Positions 13,363-21,327 of a DNA stretch of 39,298 nucleotides are shown here, piece after piece; position 1 is the stretch's first letter; each line of letters opens with the position of its first letter. The notes under the pieces are model-generated. The model made no database searches and was not told the DNA's origin. It worked only from the letters and a program-made list of their open reading frames with translations. This stretch comes from an uncultured Lactobacillus sp. Its GTDB lineage: Bacteria > Bacillota > Bacilli > Lactobacillales > Lactobacillaceae. The stretch covers positions 1 through 39,298 of the forward strand of contig CANRQR010000010.1 in assembly GCA_947641735.1 (NCBI GenBank), in the 5' to 3' direction. Position numbers and translations under genes: made by a program.

Positions 13363-14544
13363 ATGATTAGTATCTTGATCAATGACATAATCCCAATTTT
13401 GGTGATTATGTTACTAGGTTATCTCTGCGGAAAGTTTTACTTTTTCGATAATGATCAGAGACAAGGATTAAATAAATTAGTTCTTGATATCGCATTACCA
13501 GCAGCTTTATTTATTTCAATTGTTAAAGCTACCAGAAAAATGTTTGCGCAAGATATCGTATTAACGTTAATTTCAATTGTTGGTGTTGTGGGACTTTTTA
13601 TGTTGAGTTATTACTTAGATAAGTTATTTTTCCACAGAACTACGCAACAAGCTGCAGTTTGTGCTCTAATTGCGGGTTCTCCAACAATTGGTTTTCTTGG
13701 GTTTGCAGTACTAGATCCGATTTATGGAAATAATGCAACAACTAACTTAGTTATTGGGATTGTGTCAATTGTTGTTAATGCAATTACTATTCCATTAGGC
13801 TTAGCCTTAATTAATAAGGGTCAAGCCTTAACCAAGAAAAAGGCTGCTTCTAATCCGAATAATAAGGGTACAAAGGTAGAAGTAGAAGATATAAAGGGTA
13901 AAGGGCTGAACAAGACTAAGAAAAAGGTGATGGTAACTATTCCCGATGGAGTACCAGTTACTGATGCGGAAGCAAAGGCCTTGAAAGAAAAAGGCATAGA
14001 ACGTGAGATTGATTTAGCACGTGCGGAAATTGCTGATCATGCTGATGAACCGCACAAGCAAATGAATCCAACTGTAAAATCTGTTATCAATGCCGTTAAA
14101 CAGCCAGTTGCTGCAGCTCCACTACTTGCGGTTATTTTGGTGTTAATTGGTATCAGAATTCCTACTTCTTGGGCACCAACTTTTGATTTGATTGCCAAAG
14201 CAAATGCTGGTGTTGCAGTTTTAGCAGCTGGGCTAGCTTTATCCACAGTTAAGTTTTCAATTGATAAGGAAGTTATTTGGAATACTTTCTTTAGATTATT
14301 CTTAACCCCAGCAGTAATTGTTGCAGCTGCTTATATTTGCGGTATGGGATCTGATCCGACGAAGATTTCAATGCTTTGTTTAGCAACTGGATTGCCACCA
14401 GCATTTTCTGGAATTATTATTTCCAGTCGTTACAACATTTATGTTAAGGAAGGTGCTAGTTCAGTGGCTGTTTCAACAGTATTCTTTGCAGTGAGTTGTA
14501 TCTTCTGGATCTGGCTATTACCAATCTTGGCACATATGTTTTAA
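13363..14544 (+). CDS. AEC (auxin efflux carrier) family transporter
   Basis: The 393-residue membrane protein is an AEC-family carrier related to malate and other dicarboxylate permeases (MleP/MdcF type). Five hydrophobic segments (from PILVIMLLGYLCG to ITIPLGLALI) precede an unusually long charged cytoplasmic region (about 151-245), then five more (AAPLLAVILVLIGIRIP to SCIFWIWLLPILAHMF). It carries the family pattern of NKLVLDIALPAALF and TGLPPAFSGIIISSRYN. It is divergent from oxc-frc, so import of oxalate or exchange with formate is a plausible role, but the substrate is inference. A GAGG ribosome site lies seven bases before the ATG, and a terminator follows the stop codon. Confidence 0.88.
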   Translation: MISILINDIIPILVIMLLGYLCGKFYFFDNDQRQGLNKLVLDIALPAALFISIVKATRKMFAQDIVLTLISIVGVVGLFMLSYYLDKLFFHRTTQQAAVCALIAGSPTIGFLGFAVLDPIYGNNATTNLVIGIVSIVVNAITIPLGLALINKGQALTKKKAASNPNNKGTKVEVEDIKGKGLNKTKKKVMVTIPDGVPVTDAEAKALKEKGIEREIDLARAEIADHADEPHKQMNPTVKSVINAVKQPVAAAPLLAVILVLIGIRIPTSWAPTFDLIAKANAGVAVLAAGLALSTVKFSIDKEVIWNTFFRLFLTPAVIVAAAYICGMGSDPTKISMLCLATGLPPAFSGIIISSRYNIYVKEGASSVAVSTVFFAVSCIFWIWLLPILAHMF

Positions 14545-14567
14545 ATAAAAATTATGGATATAATTAA

Positions 14568-14599
14568 GGGGATAGGGCGAGCGTCCTATCTCTTTTTTT
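14568..14599 (+). terminator. terminator of the AEC transporter gene
   Basis: Stem GATAGG (14571-14576) with CCTATC (14585-14590), extended with G-T and G-C pairs, followed by TCTTTTTTT. Confidence 0.8.
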
Positions 14600-14615
14600 G
14601 TGAAGGAATTAAGCT

Positions 14616-14876
14616 ATGATAGATAATAAAAATTTGTTGAAGCTCTTAAGAACTGAACTTCAAAAGATGAATAACGGTGATAAAATTAGATTTTTAACTT
14701 ATAAGAAGGATCGAAGCATTCTTGTGGAAAAGGATGGAGATACTTTTACAATAATTGAAAATGGATATCGCCAAATGGTGTGGGAAAATTTAACTAAAGC
14801 AGAAGTGTTAAAGAGAATGAAAAAGTTACAAAAGATAGAATTCCCAAGAAGTAACAAATTATATTTAAGTAAGTAA
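14616..14876 (+). CDS. small conserved-looking hypothetical protein
   Basis: The 86-residue, basic, soluble protein was not recognised. An N-terminal helix (NLLKLLRTELQKM) is followed by short strands (DKIRFLTYKKDRSILVEKDGDTFTIIENGYRQM) and a C-terminal amphipathic segment (LTKAEVLKRMKKLQKIEF). The compact alpha-beta layout is compatible with a regulatory or nucleic-acid-binding protein, but nothing specific is seen. A GAAGGA ribosome site precedes the ATG. The gene lies between two terminators, so it is probably transcribed alone; no strong promoter was identified in the 70-bp gap. Confidence 0.65.
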   Translation: MIDNKNLLKLLRTELQKMNNGDKIRFLTYKKDRSILVEKDGDTFTIIENGYRQMVWENLTKAEVLKRMKKLQKIEFPRSNKLYLSK

Positions 14877-14915
14877 AAATGACGGACTGTAAAAGCTACA
14901 ATCTGTCATTTTTAC
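14873..14915. terminator. bidirectional terminator between convergent genes
   Basis: GTAAAAATGAC (14873-14883) pairs with GTCATTTTTAC (14905-14915); T-runs on both strands. The left arm includes the stop codon of the hypothetical gene, and the right arm lies just before the end of the lipoprotein gene. Confidence 0.8.
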
Positions 14916-14922
14916 TTACATT

Positions 14923-15636
14923 CTATTTAATTTTGATATCTCCATCTTGTGTAGAAGCTGTTAAGACATTAGCGCTATTTTTATTCTGTGTAAAAGTATC
15001 GCTAGATGAATCACCTTTAACTTTGATGTCTCCATCATCTACATTAAGGTTATAGCCACTAAAATTAGACGTAGAAATGTGAATATCTCCATCATCTGTG
15101 TTTATCTTAAATCCATTTTTACTATTTAATTTGTTGATAGTGATATCTCCATCGCTGGTATCAATTTTTCCACTTGGAGATTTTAAATTGTTAATATCAA
15201 TATCGCCATCATCAGTATTCAAAGAAATAGGATTTGTGGTAGCAATGTTTTCCACTTCAATATCACCGTCATCCGTTGAAAGATTTAAACTCTTCAATAG
15301 GTGTTTTGGTACGGTAATAGTGATAGTAGGATCTCCGTTAATGCGGTGAATACCAGAGGCTGATTGCTTAATTGTTAGACTACCATTCTTTCTGCTAACA
15401 GTGGGCTTTAAATTCTTAGGCCCTTCATATTCAACGTTATACTTATCGCCATATTTAACAGAAATATCTGTTATGGCAGCAGAGACTTTTAGTTGATTAA
15501 ATCCCTGATTACTAATAGTAGTTTTAATTTCGGGTTTATTATTAGAGTTAGAGATAATAATGCTACAAGCTGAAAGAGTCAGTACAAGAGAGAGCAGCAT
15601 AAAAATTAAGGCGAACTTTTTACTAATATTTTTCAT
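14923..15636 (-). CDS. DUF4097-type lipoprotein with DGDI repeats
   Basis: The 237-residue protein has a lipoprotein signal peptide with lipobox LSAC, so Cys24 would be lipidated and the rest exposed outside the membrane. From about residue 110 it is built of short repeats in which a hydrophobic strand is followed by DGDI. The motif occurs at 123, 143, 162, 182, 201 and 231, spaced 19-20 residues except for the last. This is the DUF4097 beta-strand-repeat pattern, expected to stack as a beta-solenoid. The regular Asp ladder could bind cations, but no function is known. Its promoter overlaps a perfect palindrome (15654-15671), which points to regulated expression. Confidence 0.85.
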   Translation of the reverse strand: MKNISKKFALIFMLLSLVLTLSACSIIISNSNNKPEIKTTISNQGFNQLKVSAAITDISVKYGDKYNVEYEGPKNLKPTVSRKNGSLTIKQSASGIHRINGDPTITITVPKHLLKSLNLSTDDGDIEVENIATTNPISLNTDDGDIDINNLKSPSGKIDTSDGDITINKLNSKNGFKINTDDGDIHISTSNFSGYNLNVDDGDIKVKGDSSSDTFTQNKNSANVLTASTQDGDIKIK

Positions 15637-15653
15637 AAAAAACTCCTAAGATA

Positions 15654-15695
15654 ATAATTAGGACTAATTATCTTATATTTATTGAGTAAAGTAAA
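15654..15695 (-). promoter_or_regulatory. promoter and candidate operator of the lipoprotein gene
   Basis: On the minus strand, TTTACT (forward 15690-15695), a 17-bp spacer and GATAAT (forward 15667-15672). The dyad ATAATTAG-GA-CTAATTAT (15654-15671) overlaps the -10 box and start site, a typical repressor position. The regulator is unknown. Confidence 0.6.
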
Positions 15696-15722
15696 TTTAA
15701 ATAAAAATTGGAGGGAAAGATA

Positions 15723-16175
15723 ATGAAAAAGATGCCACCAATTCAAAAAATTTTAGAAGCTTACACAGCAATTGTGGATAAACATGTGGAATTAAAAAAT
15801 AATGAAGCTTTGGTTACCTCATCAAATGGTGCAAAGACCTATACGGTAAGCTGGGATAATGACATTTACCATTCCAATGACAATGCGACTTATTGGCAAG
15901 GTTATGCAGGGTATCCGATAATTGCGGTTTTGATGTTGCAAGGAAAAATACCCTTTGATCAAAAATTGGCTGATAATTTTGCATCAGTTAATTGGAATGA
16001 AGTGAATGCAAAATTTAAACGTAATTATGCTAAAGCGGCCTCTGAAGTTATCAAGAAAAAAGGATTAGATGAAAAAGAGGTTATGGTTGAACTTGAGAGG
16101 GTTTATGGAGCTTTAAAGGATCTACCAATCACAATTAAGCGTGGCTCCCTTCGTCCACCTAAGGCTAGTAAGTAA
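15723..16175 (+). CDS. hypothetical protein, about 150 residues
   Basis: A frame is open from a TTG at 15708, but the GGAGGG ribosome site (15710-15715) lies inside that extension, eight bases before the ATG at 15723. The real product therefore starts MKKMPPIQKI and has 150 residues. It is soluble and begins with a helix (ILEAYTAIVDKHVEL). It then has strands ALVTSSNGAKTYTVSW and YAGYPIIAVLMLQGKIPFDQKLADNF, and ends in a basic tail. The WDNDIYHSNDNATYWQGYAGYP stretch (split here for reading) is aromatic-rich. I do not recognise a characterised family. It converges with the HxlR regulator gene: the two genes abut with no terminator between them. Confidence 0.7.
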   Translation: MKKMPPIQKILEAYTAIVDKHVELKNNEALVTSSNGAKTYTVSWDNDIYHSNDNATYWQGYAGYPIIAVLMLQGKIPFDQKLADNFASVNWNEVNAKFKRNYAKAASEVIKKKGLDEKEVMVELERVYGALKDLPITIKRGSLRPPKASK

Positions 16176-16496
16176 TTAAGAATTACGGTAGTTTGCGCCC
16201 CAATCATCCATCACCTTAATAACTGGAAAAAGTGTCTTTCCTAAATCAGTCAATGAATATTCAGTTTTAGGAGGAACTACCGGATAAACTTTCTTGTTAA
16301 TAATTTTTGCTTTTTCTAAATCTTTTAATTGGAGAGCTAACATTCTTTTAGAGCAGTCAGGAATTAATTTCTGTAATTCGCTAAAACGGCATACTTTTCT
16401 TTGCAATAGATAGTAAATGATAACACTTTTCCACTTTCCGGCAATTATACTTAAGGTATTTTCGAGTGAGCAACTAGAAGCAGATAGTTTTTCCAT
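16176..16496 (-). CDS. HxlR-family transcriptional regulator
   Basis: The protein is a winged-helix HxlR/MarR-like regulator: CSLENTLSIIAGKWKSVIIYYLL, then FSELQKLIPDCSKRMLALQLKDLEK, then the wing KVYPVVPPKTEYSLTDLG. The frame reaches an upstream ATG at 16505, but that ATG touches the AAAGGA ribosome site. The ATG at 16496 has 9-nt spacing and is preferred (106 residues). A Cys near the N-terminus, nine residues after the preferred start, matches the redox-sensing Cys of YodB/HypR-type members that control quinone and nitro reductases. The gene is divergent from a nitroreductase across a palindromic promoter, so repression of that gene with derepression by electrophiles is a good inference. 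Confidence 0.88.
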   Translation of the reverse strand: MEKLSASSCSLENTLSIIAGKWKSVIIYYLLQRKVCRFSELQKLIPDCSKRMLALQLKDLEKAKIINKKVYPVVPPKTEYSLTDLGKTLFPVIKVMDDWGANYRNS

Positions 16497-16552
16497 TAAT
16501 AACATTCCTTTCTGGTGAATAAATTGTGACTAGGTGAAAATAAATTCACGTC

Positions 16553-16580
16553 TTGTTACTTTTTAAAAGTAAGTTACTAT
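16553..16580 (+). promoter_or_regulatory. nitroreductase promoter with candidate HxlR operator
   Basis: Perfect 17-nt dyad TTACTTTT-T-AAAAGTAA (16556-16572), lying between TTGTTA (16553-16558) and TACTAT (16575-16580; 16-bp spacer). A further GTAAGT-like half site follows near 16582. The position suits repression by the divergent HxlR protein. Confidence 0.6.
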
Positions 16581-16645
16581 AAGTAAGTGAAATATATAAA
16601 TACATTAACTTGTAAAACTTGTTTTGTAAATAGAGAGGTACAAGC

Positions 16646-17248
16646 ATGAAATCAGAATTTAATAATTTATTAGCAAAACGTCGTTCAATTTATGCACTTG
16701 GGGATAATGTAAAAGAATCTCTTGAGGATATTTATACTTTGATTAAGGATACGGTCCGCAATTCCCCAACTGCTTTTAACAGTCAAACTGTGCGTACAGT
16801 TGTCTTATTTGGAAAAGCCTCAAATAAAGTATGGGACATAGTTGAAGACAGATTAAAATCTGAGGTACCTAACGAGGAAGCCTTTGCTAAAACAAAAGAA
16901 AAAATAGCTACTTTTAGAGCTGGATTTGGTACAATTCTTTTCTTAACAGATACAGCAATTGTGGAAAAGTTAGAAAGAGATTTTCCTCTGTATGCAGATA
17001 ATTTTGCTGACTGGGCAGAACAAGGAATTGGCGGAGCACAACAAGCTGTTTGGGCTGCTTTAGCTGAACAAAATATTGGTGCAAGTTTGCAGCATTACAA
17101 TCCATTAATTGATGATGCAATTCATGAAGCCTTTGCTTTATCTAAAGAGTGGAAACTTCGTGCACAAATGCCATTTGGCTCTATTGAAGCCCCAGCTAAT
17201 GAGAAAGATTATCTTGATGAAAATGAAGTATTTAAGTTGATTAAATAA
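16646..17248 (+). CDS. nitroreductase family protein
   Basis: The 200-residue flavoprotein belongs to the nitroreductase superfamily, in the fatty-acid-repressed-like YdgI/HBN1 branch. An N-terminal LLAKRRSIYALGD is the FMN-phosphate-binding arginine segment (RRS/RRSIY). NSPTAFNSQTVRTVVLFG is the second signature, and GIGGAQQAVWAALAEQNIGASLQHYN the central dimer/flavin helix. It would use NAD(P)H to reduce nitro compounds or quinones in the cytosol. An AGAGAGG ribosome site precedes the ATG. The divergent HxlR regulator and palindrome point to induction by electrophiles. Confidence 0.92.
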   Translation: MKSEFNNLLAKRRSIYALGDNVKESLEDIYTLIKDTVRNSPTAFNSQTVRTVVLFGKASNKVWDIVEDRLKSEVPNEEAFAKTKEKIATFRAGFGTILFLTDTAIVEKLERDFPLYADNFADWAEQGIGGAQQAVWAALAEQNIGASLQHYNPLIDDAIHEAFALSKEWKLRAQMPFGSIEAPANEKDYLDENEVFKLIK

Positions 17249-17361
17249 TAAAATACATTTTTTCAAGTAATTTCGTTAGGTTAAGATACTGATAAATTTG
17301 AACAAACAAGTGAAGTGAGAAGAGATTATTTTCTTCTAACTTTTTATTTTTAGAAAGAAAA

Positions 17362-17387
17362 AGAACCGAATCATTTGATCCGGTTCT
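17362..17387. terminator. bidirectional terminator between two nitroreductase genes
   Basis: AGAACCG (17362-17368) pairs with CGGTTCT (17381-17387), with inner ATCA/TGAT pairing. It is followed by TAATATTTTT on the plus side and TTTTTCTTTC on the minus side. Confidence 0.8.
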
Positions 17388-17394
17388 AATATTT

Positions 17395-18153
17395 TTACTT
17401 CCAGTCTAAGCAAAGCTCTTGTTTATGCAGTTCTTCAGGTAATTCGTCACGATCAGTTTTATGATTATCTAGCTTAGCACCAGTGATTTGTTTAGTAAAT
17501 GAATCAATACGACGATTTGAATCACGTAAATCATAGTAAGTAGTAACTACTTTGTCATAATCACGTAATTCTTTTACATCGAAGTCCTTATTATATTTTC
17601 CTTCAAAACAAGTGAACTGTAATGGTAAGCGTGGTTTTAATTGTGGCTTTTGATCAGGCACGCCAACTTGCATTCCTAATACTGGGAAAGTCAATTTAGG
17701 TAAATCAAGCGTCTTAAGCATTTCAAGTGGATGATCATTAACTGTTCCAAGTGGTACGTAGCCTAAATCCATACTTTCTACGGCATTAGCAACATTTTGG
17801 TAGGCAAGTAAGGTATCTTCCATTGCTTGGAAAAAGATATCAGTAGTATGCACACGACCATCATCCTTGCCAAGTTGTTTTCTAATTTGTTGATTACGAT
17901 ATAAATCAACTACAAAGATGAATAAATCACCTTCTGCACCAACATATTTTTGATTACATAATTCTCTAATTTTTTTCTTCTCCTCAGGATCAATAATATG
18001 TATCAAGCTAGCATTTTGCATGAACATACTAGTTGGGGTTTGTGCAAAAACTGAGTATAAAGTTTCTAATTGTTCTTTATTTAAAGTTGTATCTTTAAAT
18101 TTTCGAATTGAACGGTGATTTAATTGTGCATCAATAGTTTTGTTATGTATCAT
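17395..18153 (-). CDS. NfsA/Frp-like NADPH nitro- or flavin reductase
   Basis: The 252-residue flavoprotein is a longer nitroreductase of the oxygen-insensitive NfsA/Frp class. The FMN-phosphate arginines are in LNHRSIRKFKDTTLN (near 11-25). A QTPTSMFMQNASLIHI segment follows, and a dimer helix QAMEDTLLAYQNVANAVESMDLGYVPLG lies at about residues 110-137. FPVLGMQVGVPDQKPQLKPRLPL is the family NADPH-side motif near 165-190. Likely reactions are NADPH-dependent reduction of nitroaromatics, quinones, flavins or chromate. It is monocistronic between two terminators. A redundant role with the neighbouring 200-residue enzyme is possible, though the two are from different branches. Confidence 0.9.
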   Translation of the reverse strand: MIHNKTIDAQLNHRSIRKFKDTTLNKEQLETLYSVFAQTPTSMFMQNASLIHIIDPEEKKKIRELCNQKYVGAEGDLFIFVVDLYRNQQIRKQLGKDDGRVHTTDIFFQAMEDTLLAYQNVANAVESMDLGYVPLGTVNDHPLEMLKTLDLPKLTFPVLGMQVGVPDQKPQLKPRLPLQFTCFEGKYNKDFDVKELRDYDKVVTTYYDLRDSNRRIDSFTKQITGAKLDNHKTDRDELPEELHKQELCLDWK

Positions 18154-18239
18154 TTTTATCCTTCTTGCTAATAATTAGTAAGTATATTATAGCAGATAGT
18201 TATTATTATTTTTCTCTTTGTCATTAATTTTGGATAAAA

Positions 18240-18275
18240 AAAGATGCACAGAAGTATATACTTCTATGCATCTTT
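18240..18275 (-). terminator. terminator of the dipeptidase gene
   Basis: AAAGATGCA (18240-18248) pairs with TGCATCTTT (18267-18275), with a continuous inner stem AGAAGTATATACTTCT; T-rich on the minus-strand exit. Confidence 0.8.
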
Positions 18276-18293
18276 GTATGTATTTATTTTTGC

Positions 18294-19709
18294 TTAATCA
18301 AGTAAGTCATATTTTAAGGTCATTAAGCCGTGACCTTCGTTAACCATATTTCCTAGCAATTCAACAGTATTGTTGTAAACTGTATCAGCCATCTTTTGAT
18401 TTGCTTTGTTTAGCTTATCTTGGAGTTCATCGCCAGAATAGTTTTCAATTTCTTTATCAGTTTCATGTTGAATTTTATGGCATTGAGCAAGACTCTTTTG
18501 TTCAAAATCGGCTTCTAATTCACCATAAACACGGAAATTAGTATCACCTAATTGAGCAGTTAATTTATTCAACCAGAAGATCTTATTTAAATCAAATTTA
18601 GGACCAGTCTGGAAGCTGGCTGGAGTAGTAGTGATATTAGTGTAGAAAGGAACCATGCTGTTAAAAGTATTTGGTCCAAATGCTAACCATTGAACACCAG
18701 CAATTTCTTCTGGAACGTCATTTCTAATTTGTAAAATATGAGTTTCAAAGTTTCTATTAATACCAATTGGACGGAAGGTCTTCTTTTGTTCAGCTGTACC
18801 TTGATCTCCATATGCATCAAAAGGCGTATCTTGATAGTGAGAACTTTCAGCCCATTTAATGTCTTCAATACTGATCTTGCGATTTGCGTGGCAAATGAAT
18901 GGTTGATCTTGATCACTTGGTTCGCCACCAAAATTAGGATCAAAATAGTTATGGATATACCAAGCACGGGGATTATTGTAGTGAGCATCTTTAATCGTTG
19001 AAGAGCCAAAGATGTGTCGCAAGTTATAGCCCTCAAGATCTGGATTTAAGTGATATTCTTCAATTAAATATTTTAAATCTTTTGATGAAGCAAAATCATC
19101 ATTATCGAAATAAAATTCATCGATATTTAGACGGTTAGGAGCGATTACGTACGCATCATCTGGAATACGGCGAGCTGCCCAGTGGTGGCCACCAATAGTT
19201 TCAAGGTACCAAATTTCGTCTTTATCAGAAAAAGCCATACCGTTCATTTCGTAAGTACCATACTTTTCAAGTAAATATCCTACGCGTTCTACACCTTCAT
19301 AGGCAGAATGGATATATGGCAAAGTTAAAGTCACGAAATCTTCTTCACCTAAGCCGCCTTTTTCAAGGAGTGGATCAATACCTTGAATTCTTGAATTAGT
19401 GGTAATAGTTTCAGTTGCAGTCATAGCAATATTATCTGAATTAATACCAGCAGCAGCCCAAATTCCATTTTCACCTGATGCATCAGGTGCACTAGTATAG
19501 CGAAGAGGATTAGGTAGAAGATCTTCATCATCGATCTTTTGATGACTAATTACGCTTTCGTAGTGTTTAGGTTGATCAGCTGGCATTACTACATCAAATC
19601 GCTCAGGAATAATAGTACGGCCGCCATCTTCACTACGGGCTATCATTGTTGAACCATCAATAGTTGCATCTTTTCCGACTAAGATAGTAGTACATTCGGT
19701 TGGTTTCAT
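18294..19709 (-). CDS. pepD: C69-family dipeptidase
   Basis: The 471-residue enzyme is a dipeptidase A of the N-terminal-nucleophile C69 family. A very short propeptide, MKPTE, precedes CTTILVGKDATIDGSTMIAR. Cys6 is expected to become the N-terminal nucleophile after autocleavage. Further family landmarks are the GENGIWAAAGINSDNIAMTATETI region (about 79-102), the EIWYLETIGGHHWAARRIPDD segment and FICHANRKISIEDIKW. It hydrolyses dipeptides in the cytosol, the last step of peptide use in lactobacilli that need amino acids from proteins. A GGAG site precedes the ATG, a TTGCAT/TATAAA promoter may lie upstream with 18-bp spacing, and a terminator follows. Confidence 0.95.
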   Translation of the reverse strand: MKPTECTTILVGKDATIDGSTMIARSEDGGRTIIPERFDVVMPADQPKHYESVISHQKIDDEDLLPNPLRYTSAPDASGENGIWAAAGINSDNIAMTATETITTNSRIQGIDPLLEKGGLGEEDFVTLTLPYIHSAYEGVERVGYLLEKYGTYEMNGMAFSDKDEIWYLETIGGHHWAARRIPDDAYVIAPNRLNIDEFYFDNDDFASSKDLKYLIEEYHLNPDLEGYNLRHIFGSSTIKDAHYNNPRAWYIHNYFDPNFGGEPSDQDQPFICHANRKISIEDIKWAESSHYQDTPFDAYGDQGTAEQKKTFRPIGINRNFETHILQIRNDVPEEIAGVQWLAFGPNTFNSMVPFYTNITTTPASFQTGPKFDLNKIFWLNKLTAQLGDTNFRVYGELEADFEQKSLAQCHKIQHETDKEIENYSGDELQDKLNKANQKMADTVYNNTVELLGNMVNEGHGLMTLKYDLLD

Positions 19710-19855
19710 TAAAAAACTCCTTTTCTATTAACGTATTTATTTATATTTTAAAAGATTATTCTAATGCAAAGCAAACCTTGAACCCAAATTTACAATAATT
19801 ATAAGGTATAATTTGATTAATGAAAAAATTCTGCAAGCATGGGAGGAATTTATAG

Positions 19856-21091
19856 ATGAATTATGGAGAAAAATCACCTGCACTTTGGGATGCAATTAAA
19901 AGTGAAGAGAAAAGACAAGAAGATACAATTGAATTAATTGCATCAGAAAATATTGTTTCCGATGCTGTCCGAGAAGCACAAGGATCTGTTCTAACAAATA
20001 AATATGCAGAAGGATATCCCGGGAAAAGATACTATGGTGGCTGTCAATATATTGATAAGGTAGAACAATTGGCAATTGACTATGCCAAAAAATTATTTAA
20101 TGCAGAATATGCCAATGTTCAGCCTCATTCTGGTTCACAGGCAAACATGACAGTTTATAATGCTTTGTTAAAGCCAGGAGATACGATTTTAGGAATGGGT
20201 ATGGATGCTGGTGGGCATCTTACTCATGGATCTAAGGTTAACTTTTCAGGGAAAATTTTTAATTCTATTAGTTATGACCTAAATCCTGAAACTGAAGAAT
20301 TGGATTTTGAGCGAATTAGACAGATTGCTATAGAGAAGAAGCCAAAATTAATTATTGCTGGCGCTTCCGCTTATAGCAGAATTATTGATTGGCAGAAGTT
20401 TCGTGATATTGCGGATGAAGTTGGTGCCTATCTAATGGTTGATATGGCGCATATTGCAGGCTTAGTTGCAACTGGAGCATATCCGAGCCCAATTCCTATA
20501 GCTGACGTTGTTACAACAACCACACATAAAACTTTACGTGGTCCGCGTGGAGGGATGATTTTATCTAACAATAAAGAATTAGGGAAGAAAATTGATTCTG
20601 CTCTCTTTCCAGGAACGCAAGGTGGACCACTAGAGCATGTTATTGCTGCAAAGGCTCAAGCTTTTTCTGAAGATTTGCAGCCGGAATTTACCCAATACAT
20701 TAATCAAGTAATTAAAAATTCGAAAGCCATGGCTGAAGAATTTAAAAATAGCAAAAAGATTCGCGTGGTTTCAGGTGGAACTGATAACCACTTGATGATT
20801 ATGGATATTACCAATACTGGTGTAACGGGAAAAGATGCCCAAAATTTACTGGACTCAGTAAATATTACAACTAACAAAGAGTCTATTCCTGGTGATAAGC
20901 GAAGCCCATTTATTACTAGTGGATTAAGAATTGGAACACCCGCAATAACTAGCCGAGGCTTTAAGGAATTGGATGCTAAAGAAGTGGCTAAAATAATTAT
21001 TGAAGTTTTGGATAATCCTGAAGATGCAGAAGTATTGGCTCAGGCAAAAGAAAGAGTTAAGGATTTAGTTCAGAAATATCCTATCAAATAA
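19856..21091 (+). CDS. glyA: serine hydroxymethyltransferase
   Basis: The 411-residue PLP enzyme interconverts serine and glycine while loading tetrahydrofolate with a one-carbon unit. The PLP lysine is Lys225 in [14 protein letters not shown]. Other conserved elements are [41 protein letters not shown] and [11 protein letters not shown]. The length is normal for the bacterial enzyme. A GGGAGG site lies eight to ten bases before the ATG. No terminator separates its stop codon from the tryptophan-transporter leader promoter seven bases later, so glyA transcripts probably end at the tandem terminators of that leader (21277-21366). Confidence 0.97.
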   Translation: MNYGEKSPALWDAIKSEEKRQEDTIELIASENIVSDAVREAQGSVLTNKYAEGYPGKRYYGGCQYIDKVEQLAIDYAKKLFNAEYANVQPHSGSQANMTVYNALLKPGDTILGMGMDAGGHLTHGSKVNFSGKIFNSISYDLNPETEELDFERIRQIAIEKKPKLIIAGASAYSRIIDWQKFRDIADEVGAYLMVDMAHIAGLVATGAYPSPIPIADVVTTTTHKTLRGPRGGMILSNNKELGKKIDSALFPGTQGGPLEHVIAAKAQAFSEDLQPEFTQYINQVIKNSKAMAEEFKNSKKIRVVSGGTDNHLMIMDITNTGVTGKDAQNLLDSVNITTNKESIPGDKRSPFITSGLRIGTPAITSRGFKELDAKEVAKIIIEVLDNPEDAEVLAQAKERVKDLVQKYPIK

Positions 21092-21097
21092 AAGCTA

Positions 21098-21126
21098 TTG
21101 ACAGAAAAATATAAGCCAATTACAAT
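21098..21126 (+). promoter_or_regulatory. promoter of the trpXYZ-like operon
   Basis: Consensus -35 TTGACA (21098-21103), exactly 17 bp spacer, TACAAT (21121-21126). Transcription would begin near 21133, giving a leader of about 245 nt before the first transporter gene. Confidence 0.8.
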
Positions 21127-21156
21127 ATAATTAAATTTTTTAAGGAGTAGTTAATT

Positions 21157-21207
21157 ATGAATACACAAGCTAAGTTTATGAAAATTAATCGTTGGCAAGG
21201 CCAGTAA
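21157..21207 (+). CDS. 16-residue leader peptide with one Trp codon
   Basis: The sixteen codons read MNTQAKFMKINRWQGQ and then TAA. An ideal AAGGAG ribosome site (21142-21147) lies nine bases before the ATG, and a consensus promoter sits just upstream, so translation is very likely. Trp13 (codon 21193-21195) is four codons before the stop codon. The frame precedes two tandem intrinsic terminators and a tryptophan-importer-type operon, so it is best read as a regulatory leader peptide. Control could be by ribosome stalling at the Trp codon or by nascent-peptide arrest near the stop codon. No T-box motif is present. Confidence 0.75.
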   Translation: MNTQAKFMKINRWQGQ

Positions 21208-21276
21208 ATCAGGTTGTTAAGCAAGATGCAACCTGAAAGATTCAGATTGTATCTGTGCTGGCTGTGTATTTATTGT

Positions 21277-21314
21277 GGTCTGCATGGAGTAACATGCAGA
21301 CCCTTTTTCTTTTT
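21277..21314 (+). terminator. leader terminator 1
   Basis: Perfect 10-bp GC-rich stem (21277-21286 with 21293-21302), 6-nt loop GAGTAA, then CTTTTTCTTTTT. It probably also ends glyA transcripts. Confidence 0.85.
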
Positions 21315-21327
21315 GTGATAAAAAAGT

